Positions 44,700-54,700 of a stretch of 64,000 nucleotides of DNA are shown one piece after another; position 1 is the first letter of the stretch, and every line of letters starts with the position of its first letter. The DNA comes from Candidatus Acidiferrum typicum. Lineage in GTDB: Bacteria > Acidobacteriota > Terriglobia > Acidiferrales > UBA7541. The position numbers were made by a program, and so were the translations under genes. Where the stretch lies: the NCBI GenBank assembly GCA_025463055.1, contig JAOAPV010000093.1, positions 16,189-80,188 of the forward strand, read 5' to 3'. The notes below the pieces were generated by a model. It saw only the letters and a program-made list of their open reading frames with translations. It was not told the DNA's origin and searched no databases.

Positions 44700-46352
44700 A
44701 TGAACACGGCAGTCGCAGTCGAAACGAGCAACACCGTTCCTCCCGTGGTTTCTTCCGTACAAGAGATTCCATTGAGGAGCATTCAGGAATCCAAGACCAA
44801 TCCACGCCGGCAGTTCGATGAAGCCAAACTCGCCGAGCTCGCTGGCAATATCCGGCAGCACGGCGTCTTGCAGCCCGTTCTCGTTCGTCCGCTGCCGGAC
44901 GGCGAGCCGGATCAGTATGAACTCGTGGCGGGAGCGCGGCGCTATCGCGCCTCGAAGCTCGCCGGGCGCGAAACAATTCCCGCCAGCATCCGCGAGCTCA
45001 CCGACACGCAATGCCTCGAATTGCAGCTGATCGAGAACCTGCAACGCGCCGACGTGCACGAACTCGACGAAGCACGCGGGTATGCCGGGCTTATGCAACT
45101 GCAGCCTGACACGTACACGGTCGAAACGCTCGCCGAGAAAATCGGGCGGTCCGAAAAGTATGTGTACGCCCGACTGCGCTTGAACCATCTCGCGGATGAG
45201 ACGCAGCAGGCGTTCTATGCTGGAAAGCTGACCGTCGCGCACGCCTTTGAAATCGCGCGGTTGCAGCCGAACGACCAAAGGCGTGCGCTGCAGGAATGTT
45301 TCCCGCAGCACCGCACGGTCGCGGCCATTGCCAAAGACCACAAAGCCGAAGCGGTCACCGTGCGGGAACTCCGCCAGTGGATTGAGCGCGAAATCCACCT
45401 GGACATCACGAACGCGCCGTTTGACCCGCAGGACGAAACCCTGCTGCCAACGGCCGGAAGTTGCGCGCGCTGCCCCAAGCGAACCGGAAACAACCCGCTT
45501 CTCTTCCCCGAAGTGCGGCAAAAGTCCATCTGTACGGACCGGGCGTGCTATCGGGCCAAGATGGAGGCTTTCGTGCAAATTCGCGTTGGGCCCCTCGAAT
45601 TGGCAGGTGAGAAAGCGCTGCGTGTGTCCCAGGCCCCCGCGTGGCAAGCCAAGAACCCGAAGGCCGATGTCCTGTACGAAGGACAGTACCGCAAGGCGCA
45701 GAAGAAGGCCGAGTGCCCGCAGACCAAGCCAGCCGTTATCGTCGACGGCCCGGACGCTGGCACGCTCCTTCATGTGTGCCGGGACGAGAAGTGTCCGGTG
45801 CACGCCAAAAGTACGCGGTATCAGCAAACGCCGCAGGAACGTTCGGCACGAGCCAAAGAAGCTCTTGCCGAACGCATCGAAAAACAAAGCCGCGGTCGCA
45901 TCCTCGACGCCATTCGCAAGAAACTGCCCCCAACTCTTTCGCGATCCGACCTAGAAATGGCCCTACTGGACTACTTCCAGCGCCTTGGCCACGACAATCA
46001 CCGCCGCCTCTGCCGTGCGTATGGATGGGAAGAGAAAAAGACCAAGGCTTCGTGGGGCGGCACCACCGTCGACTACCAGAACATCGCGGGAAAGGCCGTC
46101 CGCGAAATGAAACCGCAGGACCTGCAGCATTTCCTAGTCGTCTGCGCTCTCGTGTCTGACCTGTATTGCCCGGGATACAACCCGCGCGAGACGCTGGCAA
46201 AGGACTCGAACCTCGCTCGCACCGCAGCTCGGTACAAAATCGACACGGCCAAACTGACTGCGAGCGTCCGTGCGGAACTTTCGAAATCCACTAAAACGCT
46301 GACTGCTAAGAACGCCAAAACTAAAGCAGTAACGCAAACGAACTCCAAGTAA
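44700..46352 (+). CDS. parB: Large ParB/RepB/Spo0J-family nuclease-like protein
   Basis: 550 residues from the ATG at 44700, after an extremely A-rich leader with AAAAGGAAAA. The ParB-N domain (about 20-115) includes PLRSIQESKTNPRRQFDEAK, GVLQPVLVRP, ELVAGARRYRASKLAG and LIENLQRADVHELDEARGYA. A KorB/HTH region follows at about 135-170 (ETLAEKIGRSEKYVYARL). A Cys-rich part (CARCPKR...CTDRACY, CRDEKCPVH) could bind zinc. The basic tail ends in LTAKNAKTKAVTQTN. No parA is beside it, unlike plasmid partition operons, suggesting a DNA-processing or regulatory role in the element. Confidence 0.88.
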   Translation: MNTAVAVETSNTVPPVVSSVQEIPLRSIQESKTNPRRQFDEAKLAELAGNIRQHGVLQPVLVRPLPDGEPDQYELVAGARRYRASKLAGRETIPASIRELTDTQCLELQLIENLQRADVHELDEARGYAGLMQLQPDTYTVETLAEKIGRSEKYVYARLRLNHLADETQQAFYAGKLTVAHAFEIARLQPNDQRRALQECFPQHRTVAAIAKDHKAEAVTVRELRQWIEREIHLDITNAPFDPQDETLLPTAGSCARCPKRTGNNPLLFPEVRQKSICTDRACYRAKMEAFVQIRVGPLELAGEKALRVSQAPAWQAKNPKADVLYEGQYRKAQKKAECPQTKPAVIVDGPDAGTLLHVCRDEKCPVHAKSTRYQQTPQERSARAKEALAERIEKQSRGRILDAIRKKLPPTLSRSDLEMALLDYFQRLGHDNHRRLCRAYGWEEKKTKASWGGTTVDYQNIAGKAVREMKPQDLQHFLVVCALVSDLYCPGYNPRETLAKDSNLARTAARYKIDTAKLTASVRAELSKSTKTLTAKNAKTKAVTQTNSK

Positions 46353-46374
46353 AGACGAACAACAATCTGCAGGA

Positions 46375-46404
46375 GCCGCGCCAGCAGCGCGGCCCCCCCT
46401 TTTT
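46375..46404 (+). terminator. Rho-independent terminator after parB
   Basis: A 7-bp GCCGCGC/GCGCGGC stem with loop CAGCA (46375-46393), followed by six C and five T, about 20 bases after the parB stop. Confidence 0.85.
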
Positions 46405-46436
46405 GTGTCTGCGCTTTGCGCTAAATCCGAGCGGAC

Positions 46437-46832
46437 TTATGCTGCTGGGGTATGGCGGTTGCGGCCCGAGGCCATCTTCTGCGCAATAGAAAGGAGAAGC
46501 TTCCGGTCCGCGTCCTCTGCTTTGCCGAGACACTTTGTCAATTTATGAAGGTACACCGCCTGCTTGCCCGAACTCCCCCATACGCTCTCAGCTGAGGTCT
46601 TCCGTTTCAGAAGGGTCGGCAGCTCGGGTGGTTCCTCGCCGTCGTAAAACAGTTGGTACAGCGGGATTTCGAGAGCACGGGCCATCTTCTCGAGCGTCTC
46701 GATGGCCGGAACTGTGTGGCCGTTCTCGACGCGCGAGATGTAACAGCGCAGAAGCCCGGTTCTCTTCTCGATGTCTCCCTGGGAAAGACTCTTGCCTTCG
46801 CGCAACTCCCGCAAACGATCGCCAATAATCAT
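46437..46832 (-). CDS. XRE-family HTH regulator
   Basis: 131 residues from the ATG at 46832 with a strong GGAAGGGA site upstream. Residues 1-65 form an XRE HTH: MIIGDRLRELREGKSLSQGD, KRTGLLRCYISRVENGHTVP, and TLEKMARALEIPLYQLF. The C-terminal ~65 residues (ESVWGSSGKQAVYLHKLTKC) are helical and of unknown function. A large part of this gene (from GDIEKRTGL to the end) has a diverged copy, detached from its N-terminus, at 62234-62553. It is likely a regulator of the element. Confidence 0.88.
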   Translation of the reverse strand: MIIGDRLRELREGKSLSQGDIEKRTGLLRCYISRVENGHTVPAIETLEKMARALEIPLYQLFYDGEEPPELPTLLKRKTSAESVWGSSGKQAVYLHKLTKCLGKAEDADRKLLLSIAQKMASGRNRHTPAA

Positions 46833-47058
46833 CCGTCCCTTCCCTTCCACAAACTAGGCGTGACAAAAACGAAGGCCCTATGATACACGCGAACAAACCA
46901 AGCAAAAAGAGAATAGGCGCCGAGGACTTTAGCTCCACAAATGCGTGAGCAGGTCACTGACAAGACCGTTCGCATCGATGTTGTGTGTCTCACAAGGCCC
47001 TTCACATTCGTCTCGCGGCCATAACCAAAAGAGCCTCTTCAAGCTTCGCCATAAATCG

Positions 47059-47883
47059 TCACCCCTCGGGTGGCTTTCGGGCGCGCCGTTCGCGTGGGCC
47101 AGTGTCAGACGCAATGCGCATGGCCACGGCGGTCACGCGACCGACAATTTCTGCCTCTTGGGGATAGTTAAAATGACGGCTCTCAACCCCGGAATTCGGG
47201 TGCGGCAAAACCGTCAAAAGGCCCTTCTTCAACTCACACCACCCGCAAGCGTATCCGCCGCGCAACTCCAGAAAGTAAATCGGGCGCTCGAACTCCACCC
47301 CCGTGGAAACTGGCATGATCTTGCGTTGATTGACGTCAATCTGCACGAATGTTCCCGGCCGAATCAAAGGGAAAAGCGTGTAGTCCTGCAAACCTACAAA
47401 GCCGTAGAGGCACTTTTCAGGGTTCAGGTGCCGCACGAGTGACACAGGAATATCGCCCCACACAGCAGTCAGCTTGGATAGCAGGTTGGTGTTATCGAGC
47501 TGATGCTCCTCGCGAAACCGCAGGGGCAGAACGACCTTCCCTCCTTCCTCCTCCTCCGGCGAATCGACCAGACGGGTCTTACCCATACCGAAAATGGCTT
47601 GGTCTTTCCCGATATCGCTTGTTTGCACGTCGAACAAAGAATTCAGATAGGACCAACTACGGCAGTACACAACGCTCATGCTGTAGAGCTTGAAGATGCT
47701 CGGCACGTGCTCGCCATTTTCGACGTCGGTAAGCCAGCCGCGCGAAACGATGTACTCTGGGTTTTTCTTTTCGGCGGCAATCTCCTGGGTTTTCCTTTCT
47801 ACCTCGCGCAGCGTCAGATGAAGGCTCTCACGAAGTCTTTTCAGTTTTACGCCTGGAGATAGAGGCTTATGCTGGCTGTCCAT
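47059..47883 (-). CDS. HTH regulator with C-terminal S24-like (non-catalytic) domain
   Basis: 274 residues. The N-terminal part has an XRE-type HTH with an inserted lysine-rich loop (LKRLRESLHLTLREVERKTQ then YIVSRGWLTDVENGEHVPS). The C-terminal half resembles the LexA/CI peptidase fold (SLVRHLNPEKC, RPGTFVQIDVNQR, YACGWCELKKGLLTVLPHP) but lacks a Ser/Lys dyad at the usual positions. It probably senses or oligomerises through this domain. It overlies no other gene and is convergent with the small XRE gene's strand. A regulator of the mobile region is inferred. Confidence 0.82.
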   Translation of the reverse strand: MDSQHKPLSPGVKLKRLRESLHLTLREVERKTQEIAAEKKNPEYIVSRGWLTDVENGEHVPSIFKLYSMSVVYCRSWSYLNSLFDVQTSDIGKDQAIFGMGKTRLVDSPEEEEGGKVVLPLRFREEHQLDNTNLLSKLTAVWGDIPVSLVRHLNPEKCLYGFVGLQDYTLFPLIRPGTFVQIDVNQRKIMPVSTGVEFERPIYFLELRGGYACGWCELKKGLLTVLPHPNSGVESRHFNYPQEAEIVGRVTAVAMRIASDTGPRERRARKPPEG

Positions 47884-48335
47884 TGTCGGGCAGAGTACGT
47901 TAACACGGAATTATCTCTAGTGTTGTCGGCTCGCGTTTTCAGCCAAAAATCCGGGTTTTGCGCGAATTCGTTTGGTCGTAAACCCGGACAAGGCCATTCA
48001 TTTCTGAGGGGCTGCTTGCGCGCGAGCCCTTTTTTTGAAGTCCAACAGCCTGATCGCTCGAATGGGAGAGCGAGTTCAGACGAATCGCGGAGAACGAAGA
48101 AGCCTGCAGATAGCCCGCCTCAGCGGGTTTTCAAACCTCGATCTGGGTCACCCCGGTGGATCGCCGGGTCACCGGTCAAGTGCAGCGCGCCATGGCAAAC
48201 CACAGACTCGCACAGGTAGAGCTGGCGAACGACGACCGAGATGCAGCTGGCCGGCATTTTCAGAGAGCCCTGAGCCGGTGAGTCAATTAACTTGCTGCTG
48301 ATGTAGAATTCTCGAACTTACGAGGCTGGCCAAAG
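47884..48335. other. Intergenic stretch with gene debris
   Basis: About 450 bases. A plus-strand frame near 48190-48285 reads MANHRLAQVELANDDRDAAG and ends RHFQRALSR, like a TPR-protein tail without its beginning. A short hairpin CCCGC-CTCA-GCGGG followed by TTTT (48114-48131) resembles a weak terminator. Nothing intact was found. Confidence 0.4.
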
Positions 48336-48500
48336 ATGGACTATGCCTCGCTGTCCCCCGAAAAGCTGGTTGCTGTTTGTTGCGGAACCGGGGATCCGGC
48401 GGCGGGAAGAATTCGTATTGGTGCTAAAGGGCGTTGTGGAGGCATCGACGGTAACGAGTGCAGTGGTAGCGGCGATCGCGAGCGCTACTTTAAGTCGCCC
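48336..48500 (+). pseudogene. ECF sigma-factor N-terminal remnant
   Basis: The plus strand encodes MDYASLSPEKLVAVCCGTGDPAA in one frame and continues REEFVLVLKGVVEASTV in the next, like the usual MDYxxLSPEELVxACAxxxxxxAWEEFVRRFxxVIA of acidobacterial ECF sigma factors. The frame shifts near 48402. Everything after this is lost. The match is short, so confidence is limited. Confidence 0.4.
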
Positions 48501-48517
48501 GTTGGCTTCGACCTCGG

Positions 48518-49456
48518 TTGCGGCATTCGGGAGGGCCGGCAGGTACATCTCCTGGAGGTGAAGCGAAGCGTCCTCCGAGACCGCGACTGAGGTGTCGTCT
48601 CTTGCAAGGGGGCGCTGAGGTCGGAGCAGCGGTCATCGAGTCGGCCAGCGTACTATCCTACGGGTTCAGACGGTCACACAGGCAGTTGCGGGAGGATCTG
48701 ACCGTCAGACTTTATCCGCGGCGAAAGCCGCCGCACTTCCACGAAGCAACGTTCCTAGCCAACTACTTCGACACAATCGAACTCAACGTCACGTTCTACT
48801 GTCCCGTCCCTGCACACACGGCGGCGGAGTGGATTGAGAGGGTCTCGCAAAATCCTGATTTTTTGTTTACGGCTAAGCTCTGGCGGGAATTCACGCACAC
48901 GCGCGACTTGAGGGCGGACAACGAGACGACCCCACGTCCGGCAATGGAAACGCTACGCGACGCAGGGAAACTAGGTGCATTGCTCGCGCAATTTCCGTGG
49001 TCCTTCAAGAACACAAAAGAAACTATCGCGTACCTGGACAAGCTCATCGGTCGGTTTCGCGATTTTCCGCTGGTGATTGAGGTACGTCACAGTTCGTGGG
49101 ACAAGCCGGAATTTTATTCTTGGCTGGCAGAGCGGAATGTCGGGTTCTGCAATATCGATCAGCCGATTATCGGAAGGTCTCTTAAACCCGGCGAAAAAAC
49201 AACCAGTCCAGTCGGATACGTGCGCCTTCACGGGCGAAACTACAACGAATGGTTCCGCGAAAGACCGGACGGAAATGCGTCAGCCATTTACACGATTTTG
49301 AATAATCACCCGGACGCTAAGGCGCTTGTGAACGCATTCCAAATCATTCACGGGCTCACAGGAAAGAAACTAGACGTCCCCGAAGACATGGTTGGACGCT
49401 ATCCCATACTGGAAACGATTGCATCGTCGCGCCCAAAAGCTGGATTCCTTTTTTGA
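48518..49456 (+). CDS. DUF72 family protein, N-terminally irregular
   Basis: 312 residues as shown (TTG start). The DUF72 body is good from about base 48700: LYPRRKPPHFHEATFLANYF, DTIELNVTFYCPVP, FLFTAKLWREFTHTR, LLAQFPWSFKNTKETI, IEVRHSSWDKPEF and YVRLHGRNYNEWF. The usual N-terminal GTSGWxYxxW strand is missing, and the first ~60 residues (SGGPAGTSPGGEAKRPPRPR) look like read-through from the sigma remnant. The gene may begin at the TTG near 48685 or be 5'-truncated. DUF72 proteins have a TIM-barrel fold and no agreed function. Confidence 0.72.
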   Translation: MRHSGGPAGTSPGGEAKRPPRPRLRCRLLQGGAEVGAAVIESASVLSYGFRRSHRQLREDLTVRLYPRRKPPHFHEATFLANYFDTIELNVTFYCPVPAHTAAEWIERVSQNPDFLFTAKLWREFTHTRDLRADNETTPRPAMETLRDAGKLGALLAQFPWSFKNTKETIAYLDKLIGRFRDFPLVIEVRHSSWDKPEFYSWLAERNVGFCNIDQPIIGRSLKPGEKTTSPVGYVRLHGRNYNEWFRERPDGNASAIYTILNNHPDAKALVNAFQIIHGLTGKKLDVPEDMVGRYPILETIASSRPKAGFLF

Positions 49457-49506
49457 TGCGAAATTGGTAAGGAGATTTCGGATTTCCGCAACGGGAGGAT
49501 GCAGAA

Positions 49507-49872
49507 TTGTTCGTTGATTACGACCGAGAGAAACCACCAGGACGCGATCACCCTTGGACTTTTGCCATTGCCAATCCTGAGGAAAAGTACGTCGATTTCA
49601 AAGCTCGCCCTGACCAAATTCCTTTGGCGCTGCCGGACTTTAGACCTTGGTCGCATTACCCGGCGATCCAAAGATTTTATTCCCTGCTGACTTGGTTGAA
49701 CGGCGCCGATTCAATTTTTGAATCAAACGACTGTGGGTTACGTCCCCCTAGACAAGACAACGCTCCGCCAGCGCCGATCAAACATGGATTCAAGGCCGAC
49801 GCTATTGTCATGCATGCTCGCCTGACAATCATCTTTCGCGATCTCGATTGGAACACGTCTGTTCCAACGTAG
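49507..49872 (+). pseudogene. Hypothetical protein, N-terminal part of a frameshifted gene
   Basis: 121 residues from a TTG after GGGAGGATGC. The frame contains FVDYDREKPPGRDHPWTFAI, DFRPWSHYPAIQRFYSLL and RLTIIFRDLDWN, with globular composition but no recognised family. At about 49850-49870 the continuation switches to the frame of 49848-50117. The two parts together would give ~200 residues. Confidence 0.4.
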
Positions 49873-50117
49873 ATAGACTGAAAACAGCGGTCCATGATGG
49901 TCTACGCGAGAATGTGCCTAACATTCCCGCTGTCGTGAAGATTGGAGAATGGGCACACTTCTTCACTCAAATTCGTAAGGAAGGACGCGCGGTCACACTT
50001 ATTTGTTGGGCCTGGGGCGACGATGAAGCTATGGCGGTGGGCAATTTGCATACTACATTCGAAGCCATACACGGTTGCTTGCAGTGGATTTCGAACGGAA
50101 CTAAAAGGCGGGAGTAG
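49848..50117 (+). pseudogene. Hypothetical protein, C-terminal part of a frameshifted gene
   Basis: The frame gives VDRLKTAVHDGLRENVPNIP, VVKIGEWAHFFTQIRKEGRA and WGDDEAMAVGNLHTTF, which reads on naturally from the segment ending at 49872. It has no independent ribosome site. Function is unknown. Confidence 0.4.
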
Positions 50118-50144
50118 TGCGGTACCGATCCAAGGCGGAGTAGG

Positions 50145-50640
50145 ATGCAGCCGTGCCATGCAGATTGCGGATTGTGCGGGGGCCTTGGATTTCACGACCT
50201 CGTTGGCGCATCGCTCCTCATGCAGCGGCTCCACGAGGTGATTACGAAGATGAGCCTGCAGCGCTACCGGGTGTTAATTCTCGGCGAGACCGGGACGGGA
50301 AAGGAGATGGTAGCCCTACGATTGGCCGGGCAACGTCCACGAACTGGAAAACGTCATCGAACGTGCGTTAGCGCTAGGTTCCAGCCTCATCATCAATGTG
50401 GGCGACCTCCCTTCCGAAATACAGCACGTGCCAGCCGAGCACATTCCGGACAGAGATCAAGGTGATGAAGTCATGCCGCTGGAGGAACTCGAGCGACGTG
50501 CAATTGTCCGAACTCTGCGGCAAACCGAGATAGGGTCGCGGCGGCACGCGCGCTAGGGATAGGCAGGACAACCCTCTACTGAAAACTCAAGACGATTTCC
50601 CATGGACCCGAGCAGCTAAACCGTCCTCGCTCGCCACTGG
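50145..50640 (+). pseudogene. Internally deleted sigma-54 activator
   Basis: The first part encodes LVGASLLMQRLHEVITKMSL and the Walker [15 protein letters not shown]. It then jumps, with a frame change near 50320, directly to [20 protein letters not shown] and [14 protein letters not shown], losing about 130 residues including GAFTGA and Walker B. A further frame step near 50530 gives the [18 protein letters not shown], broken by a TGA before KLKT. It is clearly non-functional and only distantly like the intact activator at 36934. Confidence 0.8.
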
Positions 50641-50705
50641 CATTCGCTATTCGCGAATAGCGAATCGACCTATTGCCATGCCTCCCTTCGTCCGGTTGAG
50701 AAACG

Positions 50706-51506
50706 CTATTCAAGATTGTTAGCCTGAGCCTCTTGGAAATACTGGCCCGGCGTCGTTCCCAAAGCGCTCTTGAACATCAGGATAAACGCGCTCGGTGAGC
50801 CGTAGCCGGCCTCCAAAGCTACGGCGTTTATTTTCATTCCTTGTGCTAACAACCGCATGCTATGCATTAAGCGCAGTTGCTGCCTCCATCTTCCGAGGGT
50901 CATCCGCGTATCCTGCTGAAAAAGCCGCTCGATAGTTCTCTTACAAGCCCCGGCACGGCTGCAGATTTCGTCCGTAGGGACGGAACTTCCTGGATCGGAA
51001 TACAAAAAATCCGCTACCTTCAATGATCTAGGATCTACAGGACGAGGAAGTTGGAGAGGGACTGCTGGCGAGGAGACTAGAAGGTCCAAAATCACTCCGA
51101 TCAGGTGACGTCGTGCCTGGGTTCGGTTATTTAGCACTTCGAACTGACAAGTGTAGAGAATCAGTTCTTTCAAAAGGGGCGAGATGTTCATGACGGCACA
51201 AGCTCTTGGCAGGCCGCGCACAAGTTTCGGCCGAAGATATAAGGTGCGCAACGAAACTGCCCCGGCCATCCGAACGGCGTGAGGCATGCCCGAGGGTATC
51301 CACAGAGCTCGAGAAGTTGGAAGCACCCACATCCCCTGCGGCGTTTCGACGGTCATAACACCTTGACAGGCAAAAATAATTTGGTCGCGATCGTGATAGT
51401 GCTCATCGAAGAAAAAACCGTCCGGGTAGTCCTGACGAAACGTGGTGATCAGCGCGCCCGGGGCGCCGACGCGATCAAATCGCGTTAGCTGTCGCTTTTT
51501 CGACAT
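50706..51506 (-). CDS. AraC-family regulator with cupin N-terminus
   Basis: 266 residues. The N-terminal half is a cupin-like sensor (FFDEHYHDRDQIIFACQGVM, WVLPTSRALWIPSGMPH). The C-terminal half is an AraC HTH pair (PTDEICSRAGACKRTIERLF and GMKINAVALEAGYGSPSAFI, then FKSALGTTPGQYF). The cupin ligands suggest binding of a small molecule rather than a sugar pocket. It is divergent from the TonB-dependent receptor, so it probably controls that transport unit. Confidence 0.9.
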   Translation of the reverse strand: MSKKRQLTRFDRVGAPGALITTFRQDYPDGFFFDEHYHDRDQIIFACQGVMTVETPQGMWVLPTSRALWIPSGMPHAVRMAGAVSLRTLYLRPKLVRGLPRACAVMNISPLLKELILYTCQFEVLNNRTQARRHLIGVILDLLVSSPAVPLQLPRPVDPRSLKVADFLYSDPGSSVPTDEICSRAGACKRTIERLFQQDTRMTLGRWRQQLRLMHSMRLLAQGMKINAVALEAGYGSPSAFILMFKSALGTTPGQYFQEAQANNLE

Positions 51507-51525
51507 GGTTTGTCATTCTATCGAA

Positions 51526-51535
51526 TGTACGTACA
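51526..51535. promoter_or_regulatory. Palindrome TGTACGTACA upstream of the AraC gene
   Basis: A perfect 10-base palindrome 20 bases before the AraC start, in the divergent promoter region shared with the receptor gene (51773). It may be an operator. Confidence 0.3.
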
Positions 51536-51772
51536 CCCCACAATATTCCCCCAACGCGGTGCTGATTCGGCTCTCCGAAAGACAGGGAGATTGCAGGTCA
51601 CCGAGACGAACGCAGGTGCCAGATGCGCGAAAGTCTCGGTACGTCGCTGTTTATGGTCGCTCGATTTCGCCAGCTTGCTCGCATTCGCCGGACGACTTTT
51701 AGTGACACAAGAACCTGCATCGATGGCGAGGTCGAGGCTACTTCGCTTTACAAAACATGGGAGGGGTGAGTC

Positions 51773-54700
51773 ATGAGAATTGGTCAAGGTATTTTATTTT
51801 TCGTTCGGGTGCTTGGGGTCTTGATTGCCCTTCTGCTGAGTTTGCCGGCGCACGCCCAGACGGCAGGAGAAATTACCGGGCAAGTTTTTGATGTCTCAAA
51901 ATCGGCAATTGCGGACGCGACGGTGACCGCGAAGAACGTGGGCACGGGGGAAACCCGCTCCGTGCGGACAGACACCCAAGGCCACTACACGATTACGGAA
52001 CTGCGCGTGGGGACGTACGACGTTTCTGCGGAACGTCAAGGGTTTCGGCGGGAAGTGCAGACAGGGGTGGTCCTAAATGTTGCAGCCACTGTGCAACTCA
52101 ACTTCACGATCCAAGTCGGGACGGTCAGCGAAGAAGTGGTGGTCACTTCCGACGCTCCCGTCCTTGAGAAGAGCGATGCCTCCACGGGCACGACGATGAA
52201 CACGGAGCAAATTGCCGATCTACCGATCAACGGCCGCGACTACGCTCGATTTGCGTTGCTGACGCCGGGTGCCGTTCTGCGCAGCAATTTCATCGCGGAC
52301 CTTAGCTTTAATGGTCTTCACACGGTCCACAACCAGTTCTCGATCGACGGAGTCGATGCTTCGCGAGTCGATCAGCCTTACATGGCAAACGGATTTGAGC
52401 GAGGAGCCAGGTTGCTGACCGGAAGTTTAGACACGATATCCGAGTTCAAGGTACAGACCAGCGACTATGGCGCCGAATACGGGCGCGCGGGCGGATCGTA
52501 CGTCAATATCGTAACCAAGTCTGGCACCAACCAATTTCACGGAAGCGTGTTTGAATATTTCCGGAACGACATTCTGGATGCGGAAAACTTCTTTGCAGTC
52601 AAAACTGCTCCCAAACCGAAATTTCGCTACAACAATTTCGGCGGAAACATCGGTGGGCCTATCCGCCGGAACAGCACCTTTTTCTTTGTGAACTATGAGG
52701 GTTCGCGTCAGCGCATCGGGATCACGGGTTCAGGGACGGTGCCCAGCGCTCAATTGCGCAGCGATGTCCTGCAAACGTCCCCGCAGTTGACGGACATCGT
52801 AACCATGTTCCCAGTGGGCAATTCACACACGTCCGATCCGCTGATTGACAATTTCACGACCACGTCCGTGTCGTCGATTCGAGAAGACACCGGATCGATA
52901 CGTTTGGACCACAAATTCAGCACTTCCGATTCGGCATTTGTGCGCGTGAACATTAACGATTCTTATACATTTGGCCCCTTGTTCGGGGTTTTTCCGGCCT
53001 CTCTCGGCGTCCTGGATCATCAAGATGTGCCACTACGCACCACCAATATCGCCATTCACGAGACTCACATATTCACACCGAAACTTGTGAATGACTTTCT
53101 GGCGGGGCTGCAACGGTGGGCAAGCAACATCGATTCTCGCGAGCCTTTTCCAACAACGACGGTTGTCGGCTTGTCCGTTAATCCGGGAACGCAGTCTTAC
53201 TTTCTGGAGAACAACAACAGCTTTCAGATCGGTGACAACATGAGTTTGGTGAAGGGCCGCCATGCGATCAAATGGGGCACGACCATCTACCGAATTCAAG
53301 TCAACGCGATTAGCGCCGATTTCCCGACCATGACGTTTAACTCGATCCCTGATTTCGTCAATGATCGCCTGGCGTTAGTGAATATTTCTGCGGCAACACC
53401 CGGGAACGGGACGCGTGCGACGCAGATAGGCGCGTATGTGCAGGATAGCTTTCAAGTTCGACCAACGCTCACGCTGGATTACGGGCTACGGTACGACATC
53501 GAGACCGTCCCACACGATTCCAAGTATGCTACCCGCCCATTCGACACCAGGTGCATGTGTCTTGCACCGGCGGGAACATCGTATTTCCATATCAATAGCA
53601 AGGATTTTGGACCGCGTGTTGGCATAGCCTGGTCGCCATTTTCACGCATGGTGGTACGCACGGGCTACGGGATTTACTTCCAGAACTATCCCGTAGGATT
53701 TGGCTCCTATTTCGTTCCGTCGAATACGGTGACGGGAAACATTACGCTGCTCCAACAACAGATCCCGAATTTGACATACCCGTACGATTCATTCGTGTCG
53801 CAAACGGCAGTATTTCCGCCGAATCTCGGAGGATTTCCGTACCACAAGCCGGACATCTACGTAAACCAGTACAACTTCAGCGTGGCGACGCAGATCACTA
53901 CGAACATGGCAGTGCAGGTCGCCTATCTTGGTAATCACGGCGTGAATTTGTGGCGTGAGTACAACGTCAACTATTTCGATCCCAAGCTGAACGCGCGGCC
54001 GTTGCCCCAGTTCGGAAACGTTACGCTGCAGAGCAACTCGGGATTTAGCTCCTACAACGGTCTGCAAGTCTCGTTCAAAAGACGAATAGACAAGGGTTTC
54101 ATGTTTGACGTGGAATACAGCTTGGGTCACGGCATTGACGATGTGGATGACCAGGGACTTTTTGCTTCTGACCCGCAAGATACGAACAACTTCAAGGCAG
54201 AACGAGGCAACGGCAGCGGAGACATCCGGCACAATGTTTCGTTCAACACCATGTATGAGCTGCCCTTTGGCCGTCAGCACCGCCTGCTGAGCAACGCGAA
54301 CGGAGCGGTGGAGCGGATCGTTGGGGGCTGGAGCATAGCGGCTCTTGGCATACTAAGGACAGGCGTCGCTTCTACCGTCCACATTGGGACCAACACGTCT
54401 GGCAATGGAGATTTCACTAATCAGCGGCCGGATCGCGTGCCTGGTGTATCGCAGTACGGCACAGGATCGGGACCCGACAACTTCCTGAACGGCGCTGCAT
54501 ACGCAATGCCGGCAGCGGGCACGTTTGGGAATCTGGGTCGCAACACGTTTTATGGCCCGTCCTACAAGGCGATCGACTTCTCAGTTCTCAAGAAGACGCG
54601 CCTCACGGAAACGAAGAACGTGGAATTCCGTGCGGAGTTCTTTAACTTCTTTAATCATCCGAACTTCGACGAACCGAACGGTTTCTGGGGTACGGACGCC

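Noticed and set aside
44580..45887. A 435-codon minus-strand open frame
   Set aside because: It is the antisense shadow of the ParB-like gene; residue composition is dominated by Arg, Leu and Phe repeats and no motif is seen.
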